Shown in pieces: positions 1-8,180 of a stretch of 64,000 bases of DNA. The position numbers were made by a program, and so were the translations under genes. The notes beneath the pieces are model-generated. The model saw only the letters and a program-made list of their open reading frames with translations, made no database searches and was not told the DNA's origin. This DNA comes from Candidatus Sulfopaludibacter sp. SbA3. GTDB taxonomy: Bacteria > Acidobacteriota > Terriglobia > Bryobacterales > Bryobacteraceae. Numbering within the stretch: position 1 is the stretch's first letter; each line of letters begins with the position of its first letter. The stretch spans positions 186,001 through 250,000 of the forward strand of contig CAMDCN010000007.1 of the NCBI GenBank assembly GCA_945890485.1, in the 5' to 3' direction.

Positions 1-800
1 GCGGGTGTGGTGATTACGGTCCGATATTCACCTTGCTACGCGAAGGCATCACGAAAGTCTCCTTCGGCGGCAAATGCAGCGTAGGACTCGTTCGGCATCG
101 CGTCTTTGCGCCGCGTGAAAAATGTACGGGGTTCCGTAGAACGGCGAGTGGGGGATGATCTGGACCTTTACCGTGCCAACCAAGTCCGTGGCCGGAAAGG
201 CCAACTCGGTGGCCTTTCGCTATGCCCAGCAGGAGGGGGTAATTTACGGCAACCAACGGGATGCGGAAATCGAACAGGTGATGGGACCGAATTCAACAAT
301 CCCCTCCCTTTCCGGCAATACGAATCGGACCTACCCCAATCCGACTTCCGGGACAGCCACCTGCCGCCTTAGAACGAACTCCTCGACGTCCGGCCGAAAC
401 CGCACTCCGGCGCCCGATTGCTCCGGACCCTCGGCGTTAGCAAAGGACTGTCCGTGGCACGCTGGTCGAAACTACGTTCCCACGATCACATCTTACCCCG
501 CCAAGCGGGCCGGACTCGAAAATGGCGACGCCGGTTCGCCCTTGAAGCCCGCACTATACGCTGCAATGGGGCCGTAACGATCCTCTCCGCTGGTGTATCT
601 GCGGAATAGCGAGCCGACGCCATTCCCCGCGCTATAACGCGGCGCCTCGCTGGTGTTCAGCGAGGTCGAGTAGCAGTGGCCTGCCGAAAGCAGATACGCT
701 GGAGCATCCGCCGGCATACCGTGCGCGGAATGCGGCCATCGTCCAACAGCAGTTCGGAACTTCCTGGCACTCTGGCCGACAAGCTCGGCCCCAAAGCAAT
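1..800. other. Region with no confident gene
   Basis: No reading frame here has convincing family motifs, a good ribosome binding site or a sensible length. Short open frames on the plus strand (155-577) and minus strand (657-1217, mostly antisense to the AsmA-like gene) look like chance frames of GC-rich DNA. The only protein-like trace is a possible trypsin-like fragment on the minus strand, listed separately. The stretch may be decayed coding sequence between the previous gene and the AsmA-like gene. Confidence 0.5.
493..717 (-). pseudogene. Possible trypsin-like protease remnant
   Basis: The minus-strand frame contains AYLLSAGHCYS, which resembles the block around the catalytic His of trypsin-like serine peptidases (consensus near LTAAHC). 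The frame stops about 60 codons later and no Asp or GDSGGP block is found, so at most a broken piece remains. Chance resemblance is quite possible. Confidence 0.18.
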
Positions 801-2381
801 ATGCGCAAATGGCAGATCATCGTCCTTATCCTCATCGTTGTCCTGGCAGGCCTCGGCGGTGCTCTCTACTACTCCGCCAAACAACTGGCCGCCCGCTTTG
901 AGCCTTACATCCGGGAGCAGGCCACCGCATACCTCCGCGATCGCTTCCAGGCCGATGTCGAACTTGGCGCCTTGCGTGTCGACTTGCCCAAATTCTCGCC
1001 CGTCGCTCTTTGGATGAACAAGGGCCGAGGATCTACGGCCGAGGTGGAAGCCGACAACATAGTTCTTCGCCGATCTAACGCCGCCCCACTCCTGAAGATT
1101 AAGCGCTTCTCCTTCACCGCCGACCTGGGCAAGCTCTTCGATCCCACGCACAAGGTTTCGCTTGTTGTCCTCGATGGCCTGGAAATCTATGTACCTCCTA
1201 AGGGCGAGCGCTCCCAATCTTCCGGCTCCAAATCTTCCGGCTCCAAGCCCTCCTCGAGCGTGATTCTCGATGAAGTCGTTGTTACGAACGCGAAGCTCGT
1301 AATTCTACCCAAGGACCCGGCCAAAAAGCCGCTCGAGTTTGAACTCCAACGCATTCGGATGCTATCGGCCGGTCTGGGTGTTCCGATGAAGTACGAGGCC
1401 TCGCTCCGCAACGCCCGGCCCCCCGGACAGATCGAAGCCAAAGGCGCTTTCGGCCCGTGGAATGCCAGTGAACCCGGCGACACCCCCCTGGACGGCGACT
1501 TCGTCTTCGACAACGCCGACCTGGGAGTCTTCTCCGGCATTGGCGGCATTCTTGATTCGAAAGGCTCGTTTCAAGGGCAACTGGCCCACATCTTCGCCAA
1601 AGGAACCGCCACCGTACCGGACTTTCAGCTAAAGATGGCCGGCAACCCGGTGCCGCTAACTGTGAACTACGACGTCGAAGTGGATGGCACCAATGGCAAT
1701 ACAACCCTCAAGCCTATCCAAGCGGTGCTCGGCAAGACCGCCTTTACCACCTCCGGTGCGGTGATTAAGCACGATGGCGATGCGCGCCGGACGATTGATC
1801 TCGATGTCCTGATGCCGAAAGGTCATCTCGCCGACCTTCTCCACCTTGCAATGAAGGGCACAACCCCCTTTATGACTGGCGACTTCTTCTTGAAGACCAA
1901 GATTCGCATTCCGCCGCTGGATGGAAAAGTGAAGGAGAAGATCCTGCTTGACGGTAACTTCAAAATCCAGAACGGCCAGTTCCTGAGTTCGCAGATCCAG
2001 GAAAAGATCGACGGCATCAGCCGCCAAGCCCAGGGTCAACCGAAGAACATGGCAATCGATGAGGTGTTCACCGATCTTACCGGGCACTTCCATCTGGAAA
2101 ACGAATCGGTGACCTTTCGGGACCTGACCTTCGCCATCCCCGGCGCATTAATGGAGATCGGCGGCCGCTACCGGATGGACACAGAAGATCTCGATTTCCG
2201 GGGCACTGCGCGGCTTCGCGCCAAGGTATCCCAGACGCAGACCGGCTGGAAACGCTGGGCCTTGAAGCCAGTTGATCCGTTCTTCTCGAAGAAAGGCGCG
2301 GGCACGTTCCTGAAGATCAAAATCGATGGCAATCGCAAAGACCCGCACTTCGGTCTCGATCGCGGCAAGAAGTCGGAGTAA
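801..2381 (+). CDS. AsmA-like membrane-anchored protein
   Basis: This 526-residue protein starts with one membrane anchor (about residues 4-25, IIVLILIVVLAGLGGALYY). A long body follows, rich in beta-strand patterns, of the kind seen in AsmA/DUF748-type envelope proteins, including blocks such as DVELGALRVDLPKFSP and repeated segments ending in GAFGPW and GGRYRMD. A Ser/Gly/Lys linker (GSKSSGSKPSSS) lies near residues 141-155. Related proteins span the periplasm and are linked to outer-membrane lipid homeostasis; the role here is inferred. The gene converges on the rrf2-like gene, with stop codons 5 nt apart. The ATG at 801 has only a weak Shine-Dalgarno sequence, but it places the anchor at the N-terminus. 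The family call is moderate; the single-pass anchor is clear. Confidence 0.72.
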   Translation: MRKWQIIVLILIVVLAGLGGALYYSAKQLAARFEPYIREQATAYLRDRFQADVELGALRVDLPKFSPVALWMNKGRGSTAEVEADNIVLRRSNAAPLLKIKRFSFTADLGKLFDPTHKVSLVVLDGLEIYVPPKGERSQSSGSKSSGSKPSSSVILDEVVVTNAKLVILPKDPAKKPLEFELQRIRMLSAGLGVPMKYEASLRNARPPGQIEAKGAFGPWNASEPGDTPLDGDFVFDNADLGVFSGIGGILDSKGSFQGQLAHIFAKGTATVPDFQLKMAGNPVPLTVNYDVEVDGTNGNTTLKPIQAVLGKTAFTTSGAVIKHDGDARRTIDLDVLMPKGHLADLLHLAMKGTTPFMTGDFFLKTKIRIPPLDGKVKEKILLDGNFKIQNGQFLSSQIQEKIDGISRQAQGQPKNMAIDEVFTDLTGHFHLENESVTFRDLTFAIPGALMEIGGRYRMDTEDLDFRGTARLRAKVSQTQTGWKRWALKPVDPFFSKKGAGTFLKIKIDGNRKDPHFGLDRGKKSE

Positions 2382-2386
2382 ACGGC

Positions 2387-2866
2387 CTAGATGTAATACA
2401 TCAGCCCGTCGTCGGCACTGTTCGCCGCGCGGGCCTTGGCCTCGTTCATCCGCTCGCAGACCTGCGCCAGCGTAGTCCCGTCCAGGATCTCCGCCATTGC
2501 ATCCCGCACTTGGCGCATCACCATTCGCGTGCCGCAAAGCCGGTCGTCCACGCACTCATCGCATTTCCGGTAAGCGGTTTCGCTCGCGCAGGGCAGCGGA
2601 GCCAGCGGCCCTTCCAGCAGACGGATCACCGCGCCCATGGTCACCTTGTCCGGGGGCATACTGAGGGAGTAGCCGCCGCCTTTCCCCTTTTTGCTTTCCA
2701 CCAAGCCCTGCCGCTTCATGCCCAGCAGGATCGCTTCGAGAAAATCCTGCGGAATCGATTCCTGCGCGGCCATCTTGGCGATCAGCGTCGGGCCCTGCCC
2801 GTAATTGCCGGCCAGGACGTACAGTGCGCGGAGCGCATATTGAGTCTTCTTTGAGAGAGTCCGCAT
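2387..2866 (-). CDS. Rrf2-family transcriptional regulator
   Basis: This 159-residue regulator opens with MRTLSKKTQYALRAL, the typical start of Rrf2/IscR winged-helix proteins. Next come the recognition region (QESIPQDFLEAILLGMKR, about 36-53) and the wing GKGGGYSL (61-68). Four cysteines cluster at C93, C102, C105 and C111, fitting an Fe-S binding loop like that of IscR or NsrR, so an iron-sulfur or redox signal is likely. The ATG at 2866 was chosen although the frame is open further upstream, because homology begins there and it overlaps the esterase stop as TAATG, implying coupled translation. The target genes are unknown; the upstream esterase/GntP/HisD series is the obvious candidate. 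Confidence 0.88.
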   Translation of the reverse strand: MRTLSKKTQYALRALYVLAGNYGQGPTLIAKMAAQESIPQDFLEAILLGMKRQGLVESKKGKGGGYSLSMPPDKVTMGAVIRLLEGPLAPLPCASETAYRKCDECVDDRLCGTRMVMRQVRDAMAEILDGTTLAQVCERMNEAKARAANSADDGLMYYI

Positions 2867-3993
2867 TAATTCCCTTGCGGCTTCGCTCCCGGCACGCCCG
2901 GAGGACGCGGCCCCCGCGGGCCCATGCGCGGAGGATTCTTCACATACTCCGCGACATCCTTCGCGGCCTTCGTCTCCACGCCCGGCTTGCTGAAGAAACC
3001 CAAGTCCCGCATCCAATCCACCATGCGGTACTGCCAAGTTCCCATCGGGATCCCGCCGCGGTCGGTCAAGCCTCCGGTCATCCGGCTGCCGTCCGGCAGC
3101 GCATCGCCCGGATGCCGCCCGTTCCCGTAAACATGCAGTTCAATATTCGGAACGCCCTTGGCGAGCATCGCATTGAAATATTCCATGGCCCAAATCGCGT
3201 GGACCCGGTCGCCGGAGCCGCCGGTGGCGACAAACGCCGGGGGGACGTTGGCCGGAATCGCCGGCGCCGTGCGGTTGCGGGCAAACGGGCTGGGGCCGGG
3301 GTAGATGATCCCCACATAGTCCGGCCGCGACGAAATCCCTCGCAGCGGATCGCCCTCTTCGTTGTACTTTTTGTCGAACTGATCGAACAAAACAGCCGCC
3401 GGCGCCGAGAGCTCCGCCCCGGCCGAAAAGCCCATGATGCCGATCTTCTGCGGGTCGAAGTTGAACTCCTTCGCGTAGGCCCGCACCATTCGGATGGCCT
3501 GCAGCGCGTCGTTGACGGCGTCCACTTCGGCGATGTAGCCATCCTTCCGGAGGCGGTTCCGCAGGATCACCGTGTTTACGCCATAGTTGTAGAAAAACGG
3601 AACAAAATCGGCGCTTTCACCACCCACATTCAGCGTATTGTGCCCGCCGCCGGCGGCCAGAATCATCACGGCGCCCGTGTTCAGGTTGCCCTCTACTCGG
3701 TGCACTTCAATCGACGGATTGTGAATGTTTACAATGCTGCTGATCCGGCCCGGCACTGCCCGGCTCATGTTATAGACTTCGGCTTCTTTCACGCGGTCGG
3801 CCTTTAGCATCGGAGAGCCCGCCGGATACAACGGAATCACCACGCCACCGGGCAGAATCGGCTGTGGAGCGTAAGGACCATTCGACACCGGACCAGGAGC
3901 CGGAATTCCCATGGGGGCCGGTAGCGGCGGCAAGCCCTGTGCCCAAATCCCGAGCGGCAGGGCCGCGATTCCAACCAAGAGCGCGTGTCTCAT
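2866..3993 (-). CDS. Secreted alpha/beta hydrolase (esterase)
   Basis: This 375-residue protein starts with a signal peptide (ALLVGIAALPLGIWAQ). A Pro-rich stretch (20-60) precedes an alpha/beta-hydrolase domain of the acetyl-xylan esterase/BD-FAE type. The oxyanion-hole block is AGGGH (114-118), the nucleophile lies in GFSAGAE with Ser190, and a His follows in NGRHPGD near the end of the domain. The C-terminus is again Pro/Gly-rich. Such enzymes remove acyl groups from plant polysaccharides or other esters; the substrate cannot be told. It lies 29 nt after the gntP-like gene and its stop overlaps the rrf2-like start, so the genes are probably one transcript. Confidence 0.82.
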   Translation of the reverse strand: MRHALLVGIAALPLGIWAQGLPPLPAPMGIPAPGPVSNGPYAPQPILPGGVVIPLYPAGSPMLKADRVKEAEVYNMSRAVPGRISSIVNIHNPSIEVHRVEGNLNTGAVMILAAGGGHNTLNVGGESADFVPFFYNYGVNTVILRNRLRKDGYIAEVDAVNDALQAIRMVRAYAKEFNFDPQKIGIMGFSAGAELSAPAAVLFDQFDKKYNEEGDPLRGISSRPDYVGIIYPGPSPFARNRTAPAIPANVPPAFVATGGSGDRVHAIWAMEYFNAMLAKGVPNIELHVYGNGRHPGDALPDGSRMTGGLTDRGGIPMGTWQYRMVDWMRDLGFFSKPGVETKAAKDVAEYVKNPPRMGPRGPRPPGVPGAKPQGN

Positions 3994-4022
3994 CTCCGAT
4001 GAGACTATCAGGATTAGGCCGG

Positions 4023-5402
4023 CTACTGCACGCCAAACCAGTAGTACAGGCCGATGACCAGGAACGCCGCGGCCGTCTTAATCACTGTCATGCCGAGGAT
4101 GTCGCGATACGATTGCCGGTGCGTCAAACCGGTCACCGTGAGTAGCGTGATCACCGCGCCGTTGTGCGGCAGTGTATCCATTCCACCGCTGGCCATCGCC
4201 GCCACCCGATGTAGAACCTCCGGCGAGATACCCGCGGCCAAGGCGTTCTGCAAGTAGGTTTGCCCCATGGCCCCCAACGCGATACTCATTCCGCCCGACG
4301 CCGATCCCGTGATGCCGGAAAGCACGTTGGTCGTGACGGCCACGTTGAGCAGCGGGTCTCGGACTGACGCCGCTACCACCTCGCGCACCGCAGCGAATCC
4401 TGGCAAGGCCGCGATCACCGCGCCGAAGCCATATTCCGATCCCGTGTTCAGCGCCGCCAGCACCGCTCCGTTCACCGCACTTTGTGATCCTGCGGCGAAG
4501 GCCGCCCGGATGCGTTCGAAAGACACCGCCGCGACGAGCAAGATCGCCGCCAGCAATGCTCCCTCGACCGCCCAGATCGCCGTAAGCTTGTCGACCTCCA
4601 CCCGCGACCCATCAGCCAGGTCCATCGTCTTCCCATACACGGCAGGAATCCATTGCGTCAGCAGTTTGTTCAAGACCCCAACGACCAGCAGGGGCGCGAT
4701 GGCAAGCGCGGGGTGGGGCAGGGAGCCGGTCCAGTGCGATACGGGCTCGTTAGCATGTCCCTCGCCGTACCCCTCGCCTGCGCGCTGCGCGCTGCGGCGC
4801 CGCCACTCGAGAAAAGCCATGCCCATCCCAAACACAAATAGCCCGCCGCACAACCCCAGCCACGGCGCCGCCCACGTGTCGGTCCCGAAGAATGTCGTCG
4901 GAATGATGTTCTGTATCTGCGGCGACCCCGGCAGCGCGTCCATCGTAAAGGTGAAAGCGCCCAACGCAATCGTCGCCGGAACCAGTCGTTTCGGAACGTC
5001 GGCTGTCCGGAATAGTTCGGCGGCGAAGGGGTACACCGCGAAGGCTACCACGAACAGGGACACCCCGCCGTACGTCAGAATCGCGCAGACTGACACAACC
5101 GCCAACATGGCGTGGCGTGGGCCGATGAAGCCCGTCACCGCTCCGATGATCGAACGTGCAAACCCGGAAACTTCGATGAACTTCCCGAAGATCGCCCCCA
5201 GCAGAAACACCGGAAAATAGAGCTTCACGAAGATGACCATCCGCTCCATGAAGATGCCGGAAAAGAACGCAGGTACCCACGCGGGGTTAGTCAGCAGTAC
5301 GGCCAGCACCGCAGCCACCGGGGCGAACAGGATCACGCTGAGGCCGCGATAGGCCACGTACATGAGGAACCCCAGCGCCAGCAGGATGATAAGAATGCTC
5401 AA
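4023..5402 (-). CDS. GntP-family organic acid permease
   Basis: This 459-residue protein is almost wholly hydrophobic with about 12 predicted membrane segments. It has the layout of the GntP/gluconate:H+ symporter family, including the block FPVFLLGAIFGKFIEVSG and the Gly/Ser-rich segments GGVSLFVVAF and TGSASGGMSIALGAMG. Family members import gluconate, hydroxy acids or other small carboxylates. The start codon overlaps the stop of the HisD-like gene by four bases (ATGA), so the two are translated together. The permease therefore probably imports the substrate of that dehydrogenase. The exact substrate is not readable from sequence. Confidence 0.87.
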   Translation of the reverse strand: MSILIILLALGFLMYVAYRGLSVILFAPVAAVLAVLLTNPAWVPAFFSGIFMERMVIFVKLYFPVFLLGAIFGKFIEVSGFARSIIGAVTGFIGPRHAMLAVVSVCAILTYGGVSLFVVAFAVYPFAAELFRTADVPKRLVPATIALGAFTFTMDALPGSPQIQNIIPTTFFGTDTWAAPWLGLCGGLFVFGMGMAFLEWRRRSAQRAGEGYGEGHANEPVSHWTGSLPHPALAIAPLLVVGVLNKLLTQWIPAVYGKTMDLADGSRVEVDKLTAIWAVEGALLAAILLVAAVSFERIRAAFAAGSQSAVNGAVLAALNTGSEYGFGAVIAALPGFAAVREVVAASVRDPLLNVAVTTNVLSGITGSASGGMSIALGAMGQTYLQNALAAGISPEVLHRVAAMASGGMDTLPHNGAVITLLTVTGLTHRQSYRDILGMTVIKTAAAFLVIGLYYWFGVQ

Positions 5403-6682
5403 GCGCCGCTCTCACTTTTCCGGTACCGGTCCACCCGCACCCGCGCCGTGATCGCGTGAGCCAGCATGTTCTCCAGGTTGCACTGCCGCTCGGTCACCTC
5501 GCCCGTCTCGATGCTCGCTTCCCGGCTCATCCGTTGATAGGTACACGTCTTCAGAAACTTGCCGACCCAGACGCCGCCCGTGTACCGCGCGGCGCGGCTG
5601 GTGGGCAGAATGTGGTTCGTCCCAATCGTCTTGTCGCCATAGGCCACTGTCGTCTCTTCGCCGATGAACAGGGAGCCGTAGTTCGTCAGGTTGGCGAAAT
5701 AGAAGTCACTGTCGGTGACGTGCAGTTCCAGGTGCTCCGGCGCGTACCGGTCGCTGAGCGTAACGGCCTCTTCCTTGGACTCCGCCACGTAAACGATGCC
5801 ATTGTCCCGCCATGCGAGCGCGGCTACATCCCGCGTGGGCAGCACGGCGAGTTGCTTCTCCAATTCGGCGATCGTTCGCCGGCCGAAGTCTTCACTCAAG
5901 CAGATGAGGCACACCCCGCTGTTCGGATCGTGCTCGGCCTGGCCGAGAAGATCGCAGGCCACCAGCGCCGGGTCGGCGCTGTCGTCGGCGATGACGAGGA
6001 TTTCGGTTGGCCCGGCGAGCAGGTCGATGCCGCAGCGTCCGAAGAGTTGTCGCTTGGCCTCCGCCACGAAACGGTTGCCTGCTCCGCACAGGATGTCGAC
6101 GGGCTCCACGCCGGACAGGCCAAACGCCATCAGCGCCATGGCCGGGACTCCGCCTACGGCGAAGATGCGGTCCGCGCCAGCCTTGTGAATCGCGTTGATC
6201 GTGGCCGGGTACCAGCCTTGCCCTTTCACAGGGGGAGTGCAGGCGACAATGCGTTTCACCCCGGCCACCCGCGCCGGAATGATGCTCATCTGCGCGGAGC
6301 CGAACATGGGATAACGGCCACCCGGAATATAGCTGCCGACGGAGTTGACGGGGATGTGCCGGTGGCCAAGAAAGACGCCGGGTCGCGTCTCCACTTCGAG
6401 TGGGAGCATGGTCGCCTTTTGCGCTTCGGCGAACTGCCGGACGTTGGCTTGGCAGTAGTCTGTGTCGCGAATGGCTTGTTCGGGCAGGCTGGCTACCGCT
6501 TCGGATATCTGCGCCGGGGAGAGTTCGAAGTCTGCTGGCGCCCAATCGTCGAACTGCTGGCTGTAGCGGCGCACGGCGTCCATGCCATGCTTCTCGAGGT
6601 CGACGAGCATTCGGGTGACCACGGCCGCCGTCTCCGCATCTTGTTCGAAGAGCCGGTGCGTACCGTCTTTCAGTATCTGCAT
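5399..6682 (-). CDS. Histidinol dehydrogenase-family protein (HisD paralogue)
   Basis: This 427-residue protein has all recognisable HisD motifs: GSYIPGGRYPMF, GQAEHDPNSG (zinc-ligand Gln and His), YAPEHLELH (the catalytic Glu-His pair), AYGDKTIGTNHILPT (the ligand Asp) and a C-terminal LENMLAHAITARVR (ligand His). HisD oxidises histidinol to histidine with NAD. There are no other his genes nearby and the gene is coupled by a 4-nt overlap to a GntP permease, which suits a catabolic HisD paralogue such as sulfopropanediol dehydrogenase (HpsN type). The YPGGRYPMF region, rather than the usual PGGTAxYPS, also points that way. True histidine biosynthesis remains possible. Confidence 0.85.
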   Translation of the reverse strand: MQILKDGTHRLFEQDAETAAVVTRMLVDLEKHGMDAVRRYSQQFDDWAPADFELSPAQISEAVASLPEQAIRDTDYCQANVRQFAEAQKATMLPLEVETRPGVFLGHRHIPVNSVGSYIPGGRYPMFGSAQMSIIPARVAGVKRIVACTPPVKGQGWYPATINAIHKAGADRIFAVGGVPAMALMAFGLSGVEPVDILCGAGNRFVAEAKRQLFGRCGIDLLAGPTEILVIADDSADPALVACDLLGQAEHDPNSGVCLICLSEDFGRRTIAELEKQLAVLPTRDVAALAWRDNGIVYVAESKEEAVTLSDRYAPEHLELHVTDSDFYFANLTNYGSLFIGEETTVAYGDKTIGTNHILPTSRAARYTGGVWVGKFLKTCTYQRMSREASIETGEVTERQCNLENMLAHAITARVRVDRYRKSESGA

Positions 6683-6719
6683 CGGCCACTATGCTATCGC
6701 TTTGCCGGGCGGGCGCTGG

Positions 6720-7100
6720 CTACCAGATCGCCTTGGCGTAGTGGGCCCGGATGTGCTCGTCACTGGTGATCAGGTAAGCGTCTCCCGCCGCGCGGGCCTG
6801 GGCTACGATCACCCGATCGAAGGCGTCGCGGGTCCAGGACTCGCGGCACGCAGCGCGGGTCACCCGGTCGAACGAAATCGTGCAAATGCGGAGCCCGATC
6901 GTATCTTCAAGGTGCTGCAGGACGTAGTCCGCAGGATGATCGCTACGCTGAATCTCGAATAGATATTGCAGCTCAATCCGAACAATTGGGGAACACAAGA
7001 GGTCATATCGTTCGATCGCCTGCTTGGCCAGACGGCTGAGCTTCTTCTTGTTGTCTGCCGCCAGGTGAGCCGCGACATGGGTATCCAGATAGGCTTCCAT
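6720..7100 (-). CDS. PIN-domain toxin (VapC-like)
   Basis: This 126-residue PIN-domain protein has the acidic metal-binding residues in the expected order: D6 in YLDTHVA, E43 in RIELQYL, D92 and D95 in TRDAFDRVIVAQA, and D114 in ITSDEH. PIN toxins are RNases that cut tRNA, rRNA or mRNA. The gene follows the antitoxin gene by 10 nt on the same strand, the usual antitoxin-toxin order. It lies just upstream of the hisD-like gene. Confidence 0.9.
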   Translation of the reverse strand: MEAYLDTHVAAHLAADNKKKLSRLAKQAIERYDLLCSPIVRIELQYLFEIQRSDHPADYVLQHLEDTIGLRICTISFDRVTRAACRESWTRDAFDRVIVAQARAAGDAYLITSDEHIRAHYAKAIW

Positions 7101-7110
7101 CGAAACCTAT

Positions 7111-7362
7111 CTAGCGATTCCGCCGTTCCCAATCGGCAACGATCTCTGCGTTCATCGTGCGGAGATCCTCTTCGAGCGTTTCGTACGTCACGCCGGGGAC
7201 CACTCCAGGCATCGGTTTCAGCCGGGCCAGCTTCGAGGGCTTCTTCTCCGCCACCAACTGGAACGTGTTCCCTTTGTAGGTAAACTGCACCTTCTCCCCA
7301 CGCGAGGCCGCATCCGCCAACGCGAATAAATTCTGCCGGGCCTTCGAGATGGTCAGTGCCAT
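7111..7362 (-). CDS. Phd/YefM-family antitoxin
   Basis: This 83-residue protein begins MALTISKARQNLFALAD, matching the N-terminal DNA-binding fold of Phd/YefM antitoxins, followed by the strand EKVQFTYKGNTFQLVAEKK. The acidic C-terminal part (YETLEEDLRTMNAEIV) would wrap the toxin. It should neutralise the downstream PIN toxin and repress the operon. Two TGTACA palindromes just upstream match the core known for YefM operators. Confidence 0.88.
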   Translation of the reverse strand: MALTISKARQNLFALADAASRGEKVQFTYKGNTFQLVAEKKPSKLARLKPMPGVVPGVTYETLEEDLRTMNAEIVADWERRNR

Positions 7363-7368
7363 ACCCTA

Positions 7369-7400
7369 ATTGTACAGCCGGTTCCAAACAGTTGTACAAC
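7369..7400 (-). promoter_or_regulatory. Toxin-antitoxin operator and promoter
   Basis: Two palindromes with TGTACA cores lie directly upstream of the antitoxin start: GTTGTACAAC at 7391-7400 (perfect 10-bp palindrome) and TGTACA at 7371-7376. Their centres are 22 bp apart, two helical turns. A -10-like TACAAT (minus strand, 7374-7369) overlaps the proximal palindrome and ends six bases before the ATG, so the mRNA may be nearly leaderless. TGTACA is the published core of the E. coli YefM-YoeB operator; binding here is inferred. Confidence 0.7.
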
Positions 7401-8141
7401 TCACTCTCGGCGCGCGCGCAACCGGCCCAGCCAGCGGAACATACCAAATGCACCGAGCGCCAAAGGCAGCAGCATCAGCCAGAGCAGCAGGCTGTCAAAC
7501 CACGTTCTCGCATGTGCGGCATACACCTCACCGACCGCTTGCAGCCGCGGCTGCAAACCCACTTGCCGCGCCGCCTCCTCCAACTCCGGTAGCGTTTCGA
7601 ACTCCGTCCTCCGGCCGGTGCCTGCCTCCAGCAGGAAGTACGACTCGACGAGGCGGTCTCCCGCCTCCGGAGTCTCAACGACCCGCCGCCCGCGACCGCC
7701 CAAAATATAGCCATTCGCCAACTGCAGCAGCCGGACGTCTCGAATTCCTTCCTTCCATCCGTTCCGCCACCGCGGCCAACCTGCCGGCCGGTACAGCGTT
7801 CCCACCTCCAGCGATCCCTTGTCCAGAAAGAGTGAATAGCCATTCGGCAAGGGGCAATCGAACTCATCCCCTCCCCTAACGCTTCTCTCGAATACAAGCA
7901 CGTTGACTGCTCCGTGGCCCAGGTACGCCGCGCCCAGCCAAAAGACGCAGAGAAACGGAAACAATGCCGTTACCACGAGGAAGCCACCCCGGCCTTGCTC
8001 CACTCCTCGCGTCAATAGTGCGCCGATGCCGACGGCAAAGACGGCGAGGACGCAGGCCAGAACGAAGCCGAAGAACAGTCCCACCACGAACAAGACAATC
8101 GCCAGTCCCATGGACCCTCCCGGCCGCTCATTGTATGCCAA
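7401..8141 (-). CDS. Membrane protein of unknown function
   Basis: This protein of up to 246 residues has two N-terminal membrane segments (about 12-45 and 50-78), an extracytoplasmic or cytoplasmic globular middle (80-215) and a C-terminal membrane segment (LLLWLMLLPLALGAFGMF). I do not recognise the family. Met11 at 8111 is an alternative start that begins right before the first membrane segment. It is divergent from the kdp sensor gene with about 40-70 nt between starts, and its stop codon abuts the toxin-antitoxin operator. Confidence 0.6.
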   Translation of the reverse strand: MAYNERPGGSMGLAIVLFVVGLFFGFVLACVLAVFAVGIGALLTRGVEQGRGGFLVVTALFPFLCVFWLGAAYLGHGAVNVLVFERSVRGGDEFDCPLPNGYSLFLDKGSLEVGTLYRPAGWPRWRNGWKEGIRDVRLLQLANGYILGGRGRRVVETPEAGDRLVESYFLLEAGTGRRTEFETLPELEEAARQVGLQPRLQAVGEVYAAHARTWFDSLLLWLMLLPLALGAFGMFRWLGRLRARRE

Positions 8142-8180
8142 CTGTGCGTCTGTGCTTCGATAGGAAGTCAGCCCGCTACG

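Noticed and set aside
2824-3807. 327-codon plus-strand frame
   Set aside because: It is antisense to the esterase gene, whose catalytic motifs are clear.
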